Counted from the stretch's first letter, positions 32,330 through 42,175 are shown. The stretch is DNA of 64,000 bases from Bradyrhizobium canariense (GCF_900105125.1 NZ_LT629750.1:2108001-2172000), one strand, 5' to 3'. Notes: a model not told the origin generated them from the sequence alone. Translations and numbers: made by a program.

Positions 32330-34114
32330 TCATTCGGGCAGCCCGGCTTGCCGCAATCCTTCTTCCAATCGCGAGAGGTCTTCGGCCCGCCGAAAAGGGG
32401 GGAGCACGTCTTTGAGATTGGAAATACGTAGCGCGGGATTGAGTTGCCGCAGTCGAGCCATTGCCTTGTGTGCTTGCTCCGGCCGTCCGACCATTGCATT
32501 GCTTGCGGCGGCGATACGTAAACCGGGTTGAGAGTCCGGATTGTCCTGCAATGTCATTGCCGCCCATGACACAGCTTCGTCATAGCGGCCCAGGAAGAAA
32601 TGGGCAAACGCGGTTCCGCTTCGCATTCCTGCCACAAACGGACCAAGTGGGCTCAGGCGCAAGGCACGAGCGAAGCGCTCGATCGCCGCCTCCGGCTCGC
32701 CGAGCCAGATTTTCACCCAGCCGCCCCAAAACCATGCCTCGGCCAAATTGGAATTGAGCGCAAGCGCGCGATCGCTCAAGGCGGCACCTGCCTCGAGATC
32801 GTGAACAACAAAAGCTAGCGCCCACCCGCTGGGGGCGAGCGCGGCCGCGTCATCCTTGCCCAACTCAACCGCCCGCTGGGCGAGCCTCGTCACTTCAGCC
32901 ATGTCGTTCGCTGTGTTTGAAAACCAGCCATTGATCTTGGCCCAGACGTAGCACAAGGCAGCAAGGGCGTAGGCAGATGCAAAATCCGGGTCGAGCTCGA
33001 TCGCGCGGTTGAATAGACGCAATGTCTCCTCGTTCGCTTGCCGGTTGCCAAACTGATAAAGCTTGGCCAAACCGCGCAAATAGAGGGCATAGGCGTCGAG
33101 ACTCTCGGTCGGCTTGCGTTTGGCACGCTCGATCTCGGCTTTTTCCACCGTCGGCGCGATCGCCCCGACAACGCTCTCGGTCACCTGGTCCTGCAGATCG
33201 AAGATGTCGCCGAGACTACCATCAAACCGTTCTGCCCAAAGATGTGCCCCGGTGGCGGTATCGACGAGCTGTCCCGTGATGCGTACTCGATTTCCCGCTT
33301 TGCGAACGCTGCCTTCCAACACGTAGCGTACCCCAAGTTCGCGCCCGACCTGCTTCACATCGACGGCGCGCCCCTTGTAGGTGAAGCTCGAATTGCGGGC
33401 GATGACGAACAGCGCCTTGAAATGAGACAGCGCCGTGATGATGTCATCGACCATTCCATCCGCGAAGTAATCCTGTTCCGGATCACCGCTCATGTTGGCG
33501 AATGGCAGAACAGCGATGGAGGGCTTATCAGGGAGCGGAAGGGCGTCACCAACAGGCAGGCGGTTCGGCACAGCTGGCACGGCGCGACCGCTCGGAACGC
33601 GCCAGACCCGCATCGGTTCGGCGATATTCTTCAAGGATTGCAAGCCCAAATCCTCAAACGTTATATCTACCTTGCCACGAATTTGCCGACGCGCGTCATC
33701 CGAAATGCTGATACCGCCCGGCTCTGCAATCCCTTCGAGACGCACCGCAATATTGACCCCATCACCAAAGATATCGTTCTCTTCGATAATAATATCACCG
33801 ACGTGAATGCCGATGCGGAGTTCGATCCGCTTGTCCTGCGGCACGTCGATGTTTTGTTCGGCCATGCCGCGTTGAATTTCGTCGGCACATCGCACGGCGT
33901 CGACCACGCTGGCGAACTCGGCAATAGCGCCGTCCCCGGTATTCTTGACGACACGTCCGTGATGCTCAGCGATTTTGGGATCGAAAATCGTTCTTCTAAG
34001 CGCTTTCAGTCGCGCCAGCGTGCCTTCTTCGTCTATCCCTATCAGGCGGCAAGAGCCCGCGACATCCGCCGCCAGAATTGCTGCCAGTCGTCGCTCTACG
34101 TGCTCGCTGCTCAA
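32330..34114 (-). CDS. class III adenylate cyclase-type protein with TolB-like and TPR regions
   Basis: A 594-residue cytoplasmic protein. Residues 1-170 are a class III nucleotide cyclase catalytic domain with metal-binding Asp in ILAADVAG and TGDG and the IFGDGVNIAVRLEG segment. Residues about 205-330 are the linker domain that begins PSIAVLPFANMSGDPEQ, as in this whole rhizobial family. Residues about 340-590 contain TPR repeats. It may make cAMP in response to a protein partner. I use a TTG start (SSEHVERRLAAILAADVAG begins the family) with GGGGGTG upstream; an ATG eight codons earlier is possible. Confidence 0.85.
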   Translation of the reverse strand: MSSEHVERRLAAILAADVAGSCRLIGIDEEGTLARLKALRRTIFDPKIAEHHGRVVKNTGDGAIAEFASVVDAVRCADEIQRGMAEQNIDVPQDKRIELRIGIHVGDIIIEENDIFGDGVNIAVRLEGIAEPGGISISDDARRQIRGKVDITFEDLGLQSLKNIAEPMRVWRVPSGRAVPAVPNRLPVGDALPLPDKPSIAVLPFANMSGDPEQDYFADGMVDDIITALSHFKALFVIARNSSFTYKGRAVDVKQVGRELGVRYVLEGSVRKAGNRVRITGQLVDTATGAHLWAERFDGSLGDIFDLQDQVTESVVGAIAPTVEKAEIERAKRKPTESLDAYALYLRGLAKLYQFGNRQANEETLRLFNRAIELDPDFASAYALAALCYVWAKINGWFSNTANDMAEVTRLAQRAVELGKDDAAALAPSGWALAFVVHDLEAGAALSDRALALNSNLAEAWFWGGWVKIWLGEPEAAIERFARALRLSPLGPFVAGMRSGTAFAHFFLGRYDEAVSWAAMTLQDNPDSQPGLRIAAASNAMVGRPEQAHKAMARLRQLNPALRISNLKDVLPPFRRAEDLSRLEEGLRQAGLPE

Positions 34115-34479
34115 GATGCACCCCCGGGCCGGGGACATTGAATGGCTATATAGCAGGATTGTGGTCCGATGTCCGGCTATGCCCACGTCCGAAATGGGTT
34201 CAAAAGCTGACCTTATGGCTGGTGGCAAGCAATATCTGATTTGCTCTCAGCAGCGGACATCGGCTGAACGCTACATGAGTCTGCCGGGGTGCGTGGGGAC
34301 ACGCAACCACCGATACCGACACTCGCTGATGGTGGCTATTTGACGGGTCACCCCTGCTATTTTGTTGTTATTCGATTCCTCAAGAAGGAACGTCGCTACG
34401 AAGATGGTGCGCTCGGAGCGCCTACAACCACCCTCCAGGAAATTGAAATTACTCATCTTTTCAGGCAACTCTGGGGGCA
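34115..34479. other. intergenic stretch between cyclase and catalase remnant
   Basis: No gene is supported in this stretch. Short frames on both strands lack motifs and ribosome sites. It must contain the cyclase promoter on the minus strand and, at its right end, the junction where foreign sequence meets the truncated catalase. Confidence 0.35.
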
Positions 34480-35193
34480 ATGTATCACAGTTTGTGCGGC
34501 GATTTTCCGCGCTGGACGCTGTTCGTTCAAGTCATGACCGATGCCCAGGCGAAGGCGTTTCCTTTCAATCCGTTCGATTTGACCAAGATCTGGCCGAAGG
34601 CGGATTTTCCGCTGATCGAGGTCGGCTTCTTCGAGTTGAACCGCAATCCCGAGAATGTTTTCGCCGAGGTCGAGCAGGCCGCATTCTCACCGGCAAACGT
34701 CGTGCCCGGCATCAGCTTCTCACCGGACAAGATGTTGCAGGCGCGGCTTTTTTCCTATGGAGACGCCCAGCGTTACCGTCTCGGCGTCAATTTCAACCAC
34801 ATCCCTGGCAACGCGCCGAAGTGCCCGGTCCACAGTTATCATCGTGACGGCGCGATGCGCACAGACGGCAACCTGGGCGGCATGCCGACTTATTTTCCGA
34901 ACAGCCGGGGCGAGTGGACGGATCAGCCCGGCCTGAACGAACCGCCGCTCGAAATTGACGGTGCCGCGGCTCATTGGGATCATCGGGTTGACGATGATCA
35001 CTATCAGCAGCCCGGCGATCTGTTTCGGAAAATGGACGCCGGTCGGCGGCGGACGCTGTTCGACAACACCGCGCGGGCTATCGGTCCTGCCGCGGCGCAT
35101 ATTCGGGAACGCCATATTGCCAACTGCACGAAAGCCGATCCCGAATATGGGGCCGGCGTGGCGGGAGCACTGCGTCGATTCGCTTCTGCTTGA
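34480..35193 (+). pseudogene. catalase, 5'-truncated
   Basis: The frame encodes only the C-terminal half of a clade-3-like heme catalase. It starts at [20 protein letters not shown] and includes [20 protein letters not shown], the proximal heme Tyr in [14 protein letters not shown], and the [19 protein letters not shown] stretch. About 240 N-terminal residues, with the distal His and Asn, are missing, so it cannot be active. The six codons before GDFPRW are unrelated. No upstream fragment of the N-terminus is seen, so this looks like a deletion breakpoint. Confidence 0.85.
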
Positions 35194-35393
35194 TTGTTTA
35201 GTTAGCTACGGAACTGCAAGCGCGGCGTCGCGGTCCGTATGACCGCCGGGACGGAGCCATGATGGGCGTCCGCCGCTCGCCGGAGCGGTCAGCGATGCGG
35301 ATGCATCGTACAGCCTCGCGCCCGGTCGCGGTGAATGTCACCGACGTGGAAGCAGACGGACGTGAATCAAGCGTGACCGGCTGCGTTCATGCT

Positions 35394-36674
35394 TCAGTTG
35401 GCGGTATCATTGGTCCAGCGGCGGAACAGAATGCTGGCGTTGACGCCGCCGAAGCCAAATCCATTGGAGAGTGCATAGTCCATCGCCAACCGCCTTGCCC
35501 GCCCGGTCACGAAGTCTATTCCTTCGGCGGCCGGATCAGGCGTTTCGAGGTTCAACGTCGGCGGGGCGATCTGATCGCGCAGAGCCAGCAAGGCGAAGAT
35601 TGCTTCCAAGCCACCGGCAGCGCCAAGCAGGTGCCCGGTCGCCGATTTGGTCGCGCTGACTGCAACGCCGCCCTCGCGGCCGAACACAGCCTTGATAGCC
35701 TCTATCTCGCTTTTGTCTCCCACCGGGGTGGAGGTAGCGTGAGCATTGACATGCTTGATGTCCGAGGGTCGAATTCCAGCTTGGTCGATGGCAATTTCGA
35801 TTGCCCGGCGGGCGCCATCACCATCCTCCGGACCGGAGGTGATATGATATGCATCGGCCGTGGTGCCGTAACCGACCAATTCGACCAGCGGCGTAGCTCC
35901 TCGGGCGAGAGCGTGATCAAGGGCCTCGACCACGACAATGCCGGCGCCTTCTCCCATGACAAAGCCGTCGCGCGCGATGTCGAAGGGTCGGGACGCGCTC
36001 GCAGGCGTATCATTAAAGCCGGTGGATAAGGACCGTGCTGCTGCAAAGCCTCCCAGGCTTATCGAGTTGATGCAGGCCTCCGCACCGCCGCAGACGGCGA
36101 CATCGGCCTCGCCGGCCCGGATCAATCGAGTGCCATCTCCAATTGCCTGAACGCCAGCGGCGCAAGCCGTGACAGGCGCTCCGATCGGTCCCTTGAAACC
36201 GTAACGGATCGAAATTTGTCCTGCAGCAAGATTCACCAGGAAGGACGGAACGGTGAAGGGCGACAGACGCCGTACGCCACGCCGGTCCACCGTCCGCACG
36301 GCCTCACTGATGGCCAGAAAACCACCGATGCCTGAAGCGATCACTGTCGCCGTGCGCTGCTGGTCCCGAGGAGTCGCAGGTTTCCAACCCGACTGGGAAA
36401 TCGCCTCTTCGGCGGCGGCGAGCCCCAGCAGAATAAAGCGATCCATCTTGCGCTGATCCTTCGGCGAACAGACCCTGTCGGGATCGAATCCGCCGGTGGT
36501 ATCGTCTTTCCAATCAGGCACGATCCCGCCGATTTTGGAACCGAGGTCGGAGACGATATCTTCGGACGGCCGCCGAATACCCGAATGTCCCGAAAGCAGA
36601 CGCGACCAGGTTGCCTCGACGCCAGCAGCGAGAGGACTGACCGCTCCCATTCCTGTAACTACGATCCGGCGCAT
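35394..36674 (-). CDS. fabF: beta-ketoacyl-ACP synthase II paralogue
   Basis: A 426-residue condensing enzyme. It starts RRIVVTGMGAVSPL, has the nucleophile in GAPVTACAAGVQAIGDG, the first His in VNAHATSTPVGDKSE, the Lys and second His in SATKSATGHLLGAAGG, and ends SNGFGFGGVNASILF. All catalytic residues are present. It would extend acyl-ACP in fatty acid or special lipid synthesis; it stands alone, so it is probably a second FabF rather than the housekeeping one. The start is the ATG with AGGAGAG upstream; the frame is open 18 codons further. Confidence 0.9.
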   Translation of the reverse strand: MRRIVVTGMGAVSPLAAGVEATWSRLLSGHSGIRRPSEDIVSDLGSKIGGIVPDWKDDTTGGFDPDRVCSPKDQRKMDRFILLGLAAAEEAISQSGWKPATPRDQQRTATVIASGIGGFLAISEAVRTVDRRGVRRLSPFTVPSFLVNLAAGQISIRYGFKGPIGAPVTACAAGVQAIGDGTRLIRAGEADVAVCGGAEACINSISLGGFAAARSLSTGFNDTPASASRPFDIARDGFVMGEGAGIVVVEALDHALARGATPLVELVGYGTTADAYHITSGPEDGDGARRAIEIAIDQAGIRPSDIKHVNAHATSTPVGDKSEIEAIKAVFGREGGVAVSATKSATGHLLGAAGGLEAIFALLALRDQIAPPTLNLETPDPAAEGIDFVTGRARRLAMDYALSNGFGFGGVNASILFRRWTNDTAN

Positions 36675-36929
36675 TCGCTCTCCTGACACCAATCCAAGGC
36701 GGTTTCCAAGTGCAGAGGCGCCGGACATACCTATTTCCTCTACGGGATCGCCGCCAGATCCGGTCCCGACGCTGATTTTGGGCGCGGGCGCTCGACGGCA
36801 CTCGCTGTTGCCTCAGCTCCGCCGATAGAGAGAGTGGTAACGCCTGCCCCAACGTCAATTCGATCGCAGCGACCGTGGTTTCAGCTGGCAGAACTAATAT
36901 TTGAGCGGAGGGCGATGATCGAAACGAAG

Positions 36930-37148
36930 CTACAAGATCGCTTTAGACGAGTCTGGAACCACAAACGTGCCGCCGTGACTTAGCTTCAACACTTGCTCCT
37001 CCAATCGCTTTAAGCGGTGATCGAGAGCCTCGACCTCGTTCACGCTCGCAACGCCACTGGAGCTCATGGCTTCATCGATCGCAGAGAGATGGCGCCAGGT
37101 ACGCCGCCAAAATCCTTCCGCGCGCACAGACAAAGAAATCTGATTCAT
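36930..37148 (-). CDS. small hypothetical protein
   Basis: A 72-residue protein with a strong ribosome site (AAGGAGTGG) in front of the ATG. It has an amphipathic helix with a coiled-coil-like end (VEALDHRLKRLEEQVLKL, about residues 39-56). No family can be named. The gene stands alone upstream of fabF on the same strand, with about 255 bases between them. Confidence 0.6.
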   Translation of the reverse strand: MNQISLSVRAEGFWRRTWRHLSAIDEAMSSSGVASVNEVEALDHRLKRLEEQVLKLSHGGTFVVPDSSKAIL

Positions 37149-37533
37149 TTTCCACTCCTTCTCCGTCCAATTGTCGGGCAGCTTTATATATGATTAGCAT
37201 AATCTCATACAGTCGCGATACAAGGGGAAGCCGAATTGGGCCGAGGGTACGCGCAGTCCGCGCTGTTCAGTACATGCGGGCCGGTCCTGACCCTGAGTGC
37301 CCGGGAGTCATTCGAACAGGCAATGGTGCTGCTGACCTCGGTGGTCACCGGCGAAGTCGCGCCGCCGGATGCCGCCGCCTTCGGCATCAGCAACATGCTG
37401 CGCAATTTCCAGAAATACGCTCTTGTGATGGGAGAATATCTTGCAGCGCAAAAGCCCCAATCACACTTAGCTGATACTGGCGGTCGTTGGCGTAATATTT
37501 CTTCCGAATTTTCCCAGCATTGGAGAGCAACAA
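37149..37533. other. stretch with a broken or doubtful open frame
   Basis: A plus-strand frame starting with TTG at 37236 (AAGGGG upstream) reads coherently for about 70 codons (SFEQAMVLLTSVVTGEVAPP, then NMLRNFQKYALVMGEYLAAQ) and then becomes low-quality sequence as it runs over the next small gene. It may be a decayed gene or a chance frame. Nothing else is visible. Confidence 0.35.
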
Positions 37534-37662
37534 ATGAGCGAAGTAGTGCAGTTCATCCCGAAGCGGGACCTCGACCGAGTTCGCCTTATTCAGGAGGCCC
37601 GCGCGATATACGAGCGCATATTCCCGACGGAGGTACTCGCCTCAGATGAGCCCCGAAAATAG
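37534..37662 (+). CDS. 42-residue helical protein
   Basis: A short gene with an ATG preceded by GGAGAG. The product starts MSEVVQFIPKRDLDRVRLI and continues QEARAIYERIFP with an acidic tail. The pattern of Gln-Phe-x-Pro-Lys, a basic helix and then AxxIYxxIFP matches very small conserved proteins I recall from Bradyrhizobium, of unknown function. Being shorter than usual annotation limits, it is easily missed. Confidence 0.6.
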   Translation: MSEVVQFIPKRDLDRVRLIQEARAIYERIFPTEVLASDEPRK

Positions 37663-37682
37663 CGGGCACGGTCTGTCCCAAA

Positions 37683-37871
37683 GGACTGAATGCCCGCGTG
37701 ACCGCTTTGCAGCGCGAGGTCGCCGACGACAGGCTCAAGCGACTCTATCTGCTGGTCAAGGAGGGCATGACCAAAATGGACGACGTCTTGAAGGATCGTC
37801 TTAACAATCTGCAGTCCCTCATTGACGTGATCGAGGTCGAGTGGCGCGCCCAAAGAGCTTCGAACTCCTGA
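37683..37871 (+). pseudogene. C-terminal remnant of a large serine recombinase
   Basis: An open frame of 62 codons reads LNARVTALQREVADDRLKRL, then LYLLVKEGMTKMDDVLKDRL, then LQSLIDVIEVE. In resolvase-type recombinases the LKDRL segment and the final LQSLIDVIEVD strand are separated by about 40 or more residues; here they are joined directly. This looks like an in-frame internal deletion of a recombinase whose catalytic N-terminus is also gone. Confidence 0.65.
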
Positions 37872-39043
37872 CCCAGATTTGTCGCAAAGATACTAAGCGG
37901 CGATTTTTTCGTCGATATCGATCCGCTTCCACGCTCTTTCGCCGAATGAGCGCACGCGATTAGCGTCTCTGGATGCTCTATCGAGAGAAAATGTCCACGC
38001 TGTCATTCTCGATGAGACATGGTCACACTTTTCAGCAGTAGGATCGGCTCCGTCGCCCGCCCTGCATTCCTTCGCCCATCAGGCACAGCTTGCGTGCGAC
38101 GCGTGCATCGTAGCACCGACAGCTTATATTCCATGTGATCCGAGCTTTCCGAACGCTGATCGACTGCGCCAAGAACGGCACAGCAAGCCAGGTCACGGGC
38201 TACGATGTCGAACCCAGGACAGCGACCCTAGGCAGTTGAGTGGTACTGAAGTTGCGACGTCAGATCATTGATAACCGAGTCAACAAATCTATTCTGGTGG
38301 GCTGAGATCACCGTAATCGTTGGCGACGCCCCTCGATCGAAATGCGCCATGTATCCCTGAATTCATTTTTTCAAGTTGTCGCGAAAGCTATAGCAAAGGA
38401 ATGCGCGGATTCAAATTTGCATAGCTCTAAATTCGGTACCGCACTCGGCCTTGGATTGGTGACGCCATCATCGCGCTTATCAGTCTGCCGCGGGAAGCGT
38501 TCTCTCAAACCCTCCTGCTGCCCGCTGACACCCCTTGCAACTCGGCTGACCTGGCGGAGATTTCCGCCAGCCGCAAGGGGCAAGCCCTCGCGGACGCGCG
38601 CCCTTCGAGTGCAGTTCACGTCTTACTCCGTCCTTTCGGTCGTCGGCGGAGTGCGAGAATGCGGCGCCGCATTGGCCGGCCGGTCAGATTGTTGGGAACC
38701 GCGGCGCCCCGTGCAACTGAGTACCTCACTTGTCCCAATGCTTCGCGGATAGCGAAATCGACTCCGTCGCTCACAAATTAGACCGGACAGTCGTGCTCAC
38801 CTGCATGGATGTCGACGACGGTTCATCCACTAAAAGGCCAAAGGCACATCGAATTGGACGGCGAACCTGACAGCATCATCTAACGGAACTGCTGCCGGCA
38901 AAGGCAGCGAGCCAAGCGACTGATCCAGGCGAAAAAGGCCGAGCGTTAATTTTCTTAGCGACACTAGACCTAAAGCCGCACTTTTGATCGGCGACACCCC
39001 TGTGGCGTCGATCCCTCTACGTCCCATAAACGCCCTCAGATCA
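37872..39043. other. 1.2 kb stretch without a supported gene
   Basis: Frames of up to 136 codons exist (for example 38342-38752 plus), but none has a ribosome site, a recognised motif or a plausible composition, and they overlap on both strands. I read this as decayed DNA between a recombinase remnant and the regulator block. No repeats or hairpins with T tracts stood out. Confidence 0.45.
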
Positions 39044-39160
39044 CTAGATCATTATTCTATACAGAAGCGGGGCGCAGGGATTTGCCTGAAGGAAGAAAAA
39101 CATGATTGTACAACACACCAATACCCCTCCCCAGAAGAGCAGATCTTCCTGCCAACTCAT
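39044..39160 (-). CDS. 38-residue single-span membrane protein
   Basis: The ATG is preceded by GGAGGTG, close to a perfect ribosome site. The product has an N-terminal acidic SWQEDLLF, one hydrophobic helix (about residues 9-27, containing two Cys in VLVCCTIMFFF) and a short tail. It starts 28 bases after the stop of the 67-residue gene on the same strand, so it is probably the third gene of the regulator transcript. Function unknown. Confidence 0.55.
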   Translation of the reverse strand: MSWQEDLLFWGGVLVCCTIMFFFLQANPCAPLLYRIMI

Positions 39161-39188
39161 ATTCACCTCCATCTCCGCAGGAACTGCA

Positions 39189-39392
39189 TTAGTCGGGACA
39201 CTTGGGCTTTCGCTCGCTGAGTTCAGCCGGAGCGACGCCATTCGATGAAACCCCGTAATTTACGATCGGCGGCTTCATGAAATCCACGTGAGGCTGATCG
39301 GATAGCTCGACCCACGGGACATAAACTATAACTCCAGCCGAGGTTACGCAGGTTTCGGCTCGCTGGTTCATGTCGTTGTCAGATAGCCGCAT
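39189..39392 (-). CDS. 67-residue hypothetical protein overlapping the MocR regulator
   Basis: The ATG lies 14 bases inside the 3' end of the regulator gene and is preceded by GGGGAGG at ideal spacing, so it is almost certainly translated, and by coupling. The product is soluble, with a beta-type centre (SAGVIVYVPWVEL) and a tail ending in two Lys/Cys residues. No domain is recognised. Its link to a PLP-dependent regulator suggests a role in the same process, which is inference. Confidence 0.6.
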   Translation of the reverse strand: MRLSDNDMNQRAETCVTSAGVIVYVPWVELSDQPHVDFMKPPIVNYGVSSNGVAPAELSERKPKCPD

Positions 39393-40956
39393 GTTTCCTC
39401 CCCGATGTCTGGCCCGGTCGCGGGCTTAGACGCTCCAGAACAAGGCTCAGTCGCGTGGCAGCGGAACGTAATCGATGCTCGTCGAACCCAGCGAAACCCA
39501 GCATCAAACCCGACCTGGGAGGATTGGCCCGATAGAGACGGCTTATTGGACGAACCATGATGCCCTCGCGTCGCGCTTCTGCGCCCACCTGCTCGTCCGA
39601 CAGTCCATCGCGAAGATACACCGTGAGGTGCATGCCTTGACCTGGCGTTACGACATCAACCAAATGTCCAATGTCGCGTTTGAGCTGACCGGCAAGAATG
39701 TCGCGCGCACGCCGGTACTCGTTGCGCATACGGCGGATGTGACTGACGAAGAATCCCCGCTCCATGAATTCGGCAAGCAGACTACCGAAAAAGACGGGTG
39801 GATGCCGGTCGGAGAGCGCGCGCGCACCGGTGAATGCCCCGACAAGGGCCGGCGGCACAACCAAATAGCCGTACCTCAATCCTGGAAAAACAACCTTGCT
39901 GAAGCTTCCCGCATAGATCACGCGACCGGCCCTATCCAGAGCCTGGAGCGCAGGAAGAGAGGGACCGTCATAGCGGAATTCGGAGTCGTAATCATCCTCG
40001 ACGATCCATGCATTGTTCCTCGCTGCCCAGTCGAGAAGCTGCTGGCGTCTCTGCAGGGACAGCGACACGCCCAAAGGATATTGATGTGACGGCGTCACGA
40101 ACGCCGCACGAGCATTTGGAGCAGCGGCAATCCCATCCGCTATGCTCAGACCGTCGTCGTCGACGCGCACGGGTCGCAACAACATTCCCGCTGCATCGAG
40201 AGCCAGAGCGGTGAATGGATAAGCGGGATCCTCGATCCAGACTTCATCTCCTGGGTCGAGCAATACCTTGATGGCAAGATCGACGGCCTGCTGCGTACCC
40301 GCAACCAGTATGATTTGATCCGCCGAGCACCGTACGCCACGCGCGACACCAAGATATTTCGCGATTTCGTCACGCAGGGAAATATCGCCCATCGGGTCGA
40401 TATAACCGAGTTGGCTAGGATCGACCGCAAGCTTGCGGGCGGCCAGTTGGCGCAACTGCGCCGATGTGCGACCATCAACTCGGACCATGCCCACGTTGAA
40501 GGGGACATTGTCCATAACAAGGCGAGTCAGATCGACGTCGCGGTAGCGACCTCCTCTTTTCGAAAGACCGCGCGCTTCGGCTGGCAGGCGAACAGGGAGG
40601 GTTTTGGGATCAATTCGATTGATGACATCGTGGGCTACATAGGTACCCGAGCCGATGTGGCCGACGATGTATCCGTCGGCAAGGAGCTGCGAATACGCAG
40701 TGATTATCGTGGTTCTAGACACACCGAGTTCGGTGAGAAGCTGCCGCGAAGATGGAAGTCTGCTGCTGGGCGGCAAAACGCCAGATAAGATCTTATTGCG
40801 CAGAAAATCAGCAACCTGCTGATAGATTGGACGATCAGATTCCTGATCCAGCTTCCAGTCGAGCAACTCCGCCCAATTCGCGCGTGTCACGCCGCGATCT
40901 GAGCTTCGCGCTGCGTCAGCAAACCGGCTGCTCAGAGCCCGATTTGACACCTTCAT
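39379..40956 (-). CDS. MocR-type GntR/aminotransferase regulator
   Basis: A 525-residue regulator. Residues about 40-110 are a GntR winged helix (PIYQQVADFLRNKILSG, LPSSRQLLTELGVSRTTI, GSGTYV). The rest is a type I aminotransferase fold with VEDDYDSEFRY and the PLP Lys in YAGSFSKVVFPGLRYGY. Such proteins (MocR, PdxR, GabR) sense PLP adducts of amines or amino acids. It lies upstream of two small genes and downstream of the Rieske oxygenase operon on the same strand, separated by 199 bases, so it has its own promoter and may regulate that operon. Confidence 0.9.
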   Translation of the reverse strand: MKVSNRALSSRFADAARSSDRGVTRANWAELLDWKLDQESDRPIYQQVADFLRNKILSGVLPPSSRLPSSRQLLTELGVSRTTIITAYSQLLADGYIVGHIGSGTYVAHDVINRIDPKTLPVRLPAEARGLSKRGGRYRDVDLTRLVMDNVPFNVGMVRVDGRTSAQLRQLAARKLAVDPSQLGYIDPMGDISLRDEIAKYLGVARGVRCSADQIILVAGTQQAVDLAIKVLLDPGDEVWIEDPAYPFTALALDAAGMLLRPVRVDDDGLSIADGIAAAPNARAAFVTPSHQYPLGVSLSLQRRQQLLDWAARNNAWIVEDDYDSEFRYDGPSLPALQALDRAGRVIYAGSFSKVVFPGLRYGYLVVPPALVGAFTGARALSDRHPPVFFGSLLAEFMERGFFVSHIRRMRNEYRRARDILAGQLKRDIGHLVDVVTPGQGMHLTVYLRDGLSDEQVGAEARREGIMVRPISRLYRANPPRSGLMLGFAGFDEHRLRSAATRLSLVLERLSPRPGQTSGRKHAAI

Positions 40957-41155
40957 ACTCCCCCTCCGAGTGGAACGATTGGTTCGGGGAATTGCAGTTA
41001 CCCTTGACTATAACTAAGCAAGCGCTGTGCCACAGCGAAGAATTCGAAATCGTTTGTGTCCACTTCAAAGGGAATGGATACAGTGATGCAGGCATCAATC
41101 CTTGGGAATAAACTCAATTTTACGTTGAACTATGCCCCGCGCGCTCGATCGACTA

Positions 41156-42139
41156 CTAGAGATCGAGCATCAAGATGTCGCTTTTACTTCCGGAACAGCA
41201 AACGATTACGCTCTCATTCGTGGCGTGCTCAGCTTCGGTCAGAATGGTGTCGCGATGGTCGGGAATGCCGCTCACGACGCCAACCTGGCACGCGCCGCAG
41301 ATCCCCTCCGTGCAGGAATATGGCACCACCACGCCGGCATCCAACAATACATCCAGCATGGAACTGCCTGGAGGGACGGTCAGCACCGCACCCGTACTTT
41401 TAAGCTTAATGCTGAATCCTCCCGACGCCGCCTCCTGGCGTGGCGCGAAGAATTCGACGTGGATTTGCTCGGCCGGCCTGCCAACGGTCGCGCGCTCGAA
41501 CGCCTCGAGCATGGGGAGAGGACCGCAGCAATAGATATCTGTCTCCATAGGCAGGCCAGTGATGATCGCTTCAAGGTCGAGGGGCTGTCCTTGGCTCACG
41601 CTATCGAAATGGAGCCGGACACCATCGAGCTCGCGCAAGTCACTTAGGAACGCGGCATCAGCCGGCGATCTTGACGCAAAGTGCAATTCCCAGGATCTGC
41701 CGATGGCCTTGAGCCTGTGAATCATGCTCCAAATCGGCGTGATACCGATTCCTCCTGCGATGAATACACTGTGCGCCGCATCTTCACGCAGGGGGAAATT
41801 GTTGCGCGGCGCACTGATTTCGAGTTCGGTTCCAACCCGCAATTTGTCGTGGAGATAGAGCGAGCCGCCGCGTCCTTGCGCGTCGCGCTTCACTGCCACG
41901 ACGTAGGCATCGTCAGTGTCGCTGACTACCAGCGAGTACTGCCTCACCTTCCCATCGGGAAGATGAATATCTATGTGAGCACCGGCAGTTGCTGGCGGCA
42001 GTTCATTTCCGGGCGAAACCAGCTCGAAAAGGTGGATATCGCGCGCGACGTACCGAATGGCATTCAGTCGGACACGAATTCTATCCGAAATTGGACTCAA
42101 CGACGAGTTCAGAGACGAACAGCTGGCTATTGTGTCCAT
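41156..42139 (-). CDS. oxygenase reductase, FMN/NAD with plant-type [2Fe-2S] (VanB-like)
   Basis: A 327-residue class IA reductase that passes electrons from NAD(P)H to a Rieske oxygenase. It has the flavin motif RQYSLVVS, the nucleotide loop IAGGIGITPIWSMIHRL, YCCGPLPML, and a C-terminal ferredoxin domain with CTEGICGACQ and a fourth Cys in VIVCCSG. It is the last gene of the operon headed by the Rieske oxygenase at 43851, which makes that protein its likely partner. The ferredoxin domain is complete. Confidence 0.9.
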   Translation of the reverse strand: MDTIASCSSLNSSLSPISDRIRVRLNAIRYVARDIHLFELVSPGNELPPATAGAHIDIHLPDGKVRQYSLVVSDTDDAYVVAVKRDAQGRGGSLYLHDKLRVGTELEISAPRNNFPLREDAAHSVFIAGGIGITPIWSMIHRLKAIGRSWELHFASRSPADAAFLSDLRELDGVRLHFDSVSQGQPLDLEAIITGLPMETDIYCCGPLPMLEAFERATVGRPAEQIHVEFFAPRQEAASGGFSIKLKSTGAVLTVPPGSSMLDVLLDAGVVVPYSCTEGICGACQVGVVSGIPDHRDTILTEAEHATNESVIVCCSGSKSDILMLDL

Positions 42140-42175
42140 TTGTCATTTCCGTCGTTGCACCTCCGCGTCATTGGC

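Noticed and set aside
33038..34141. A 367-codon plus-strand frame opposite the cyclase gene
   Set aside because: It is the antisense of a gene with clear cyclase and TPR motifs. High GC leaves long open antisense frames, and this one has no motif of its own.
35259..36029. A 256-codon plus-strand frame opposite fabF
   Set aside because: fabF has all catalytic residues on the minus strand; the plus frame is its shadow.
38342..38752. A 136-codon plus-strand frame as a gene
   Set aside because: No ribosome site, no motif and a low-complexity Arg/Ser/Pro-rich composition; an equally long minus frame overlaps it.
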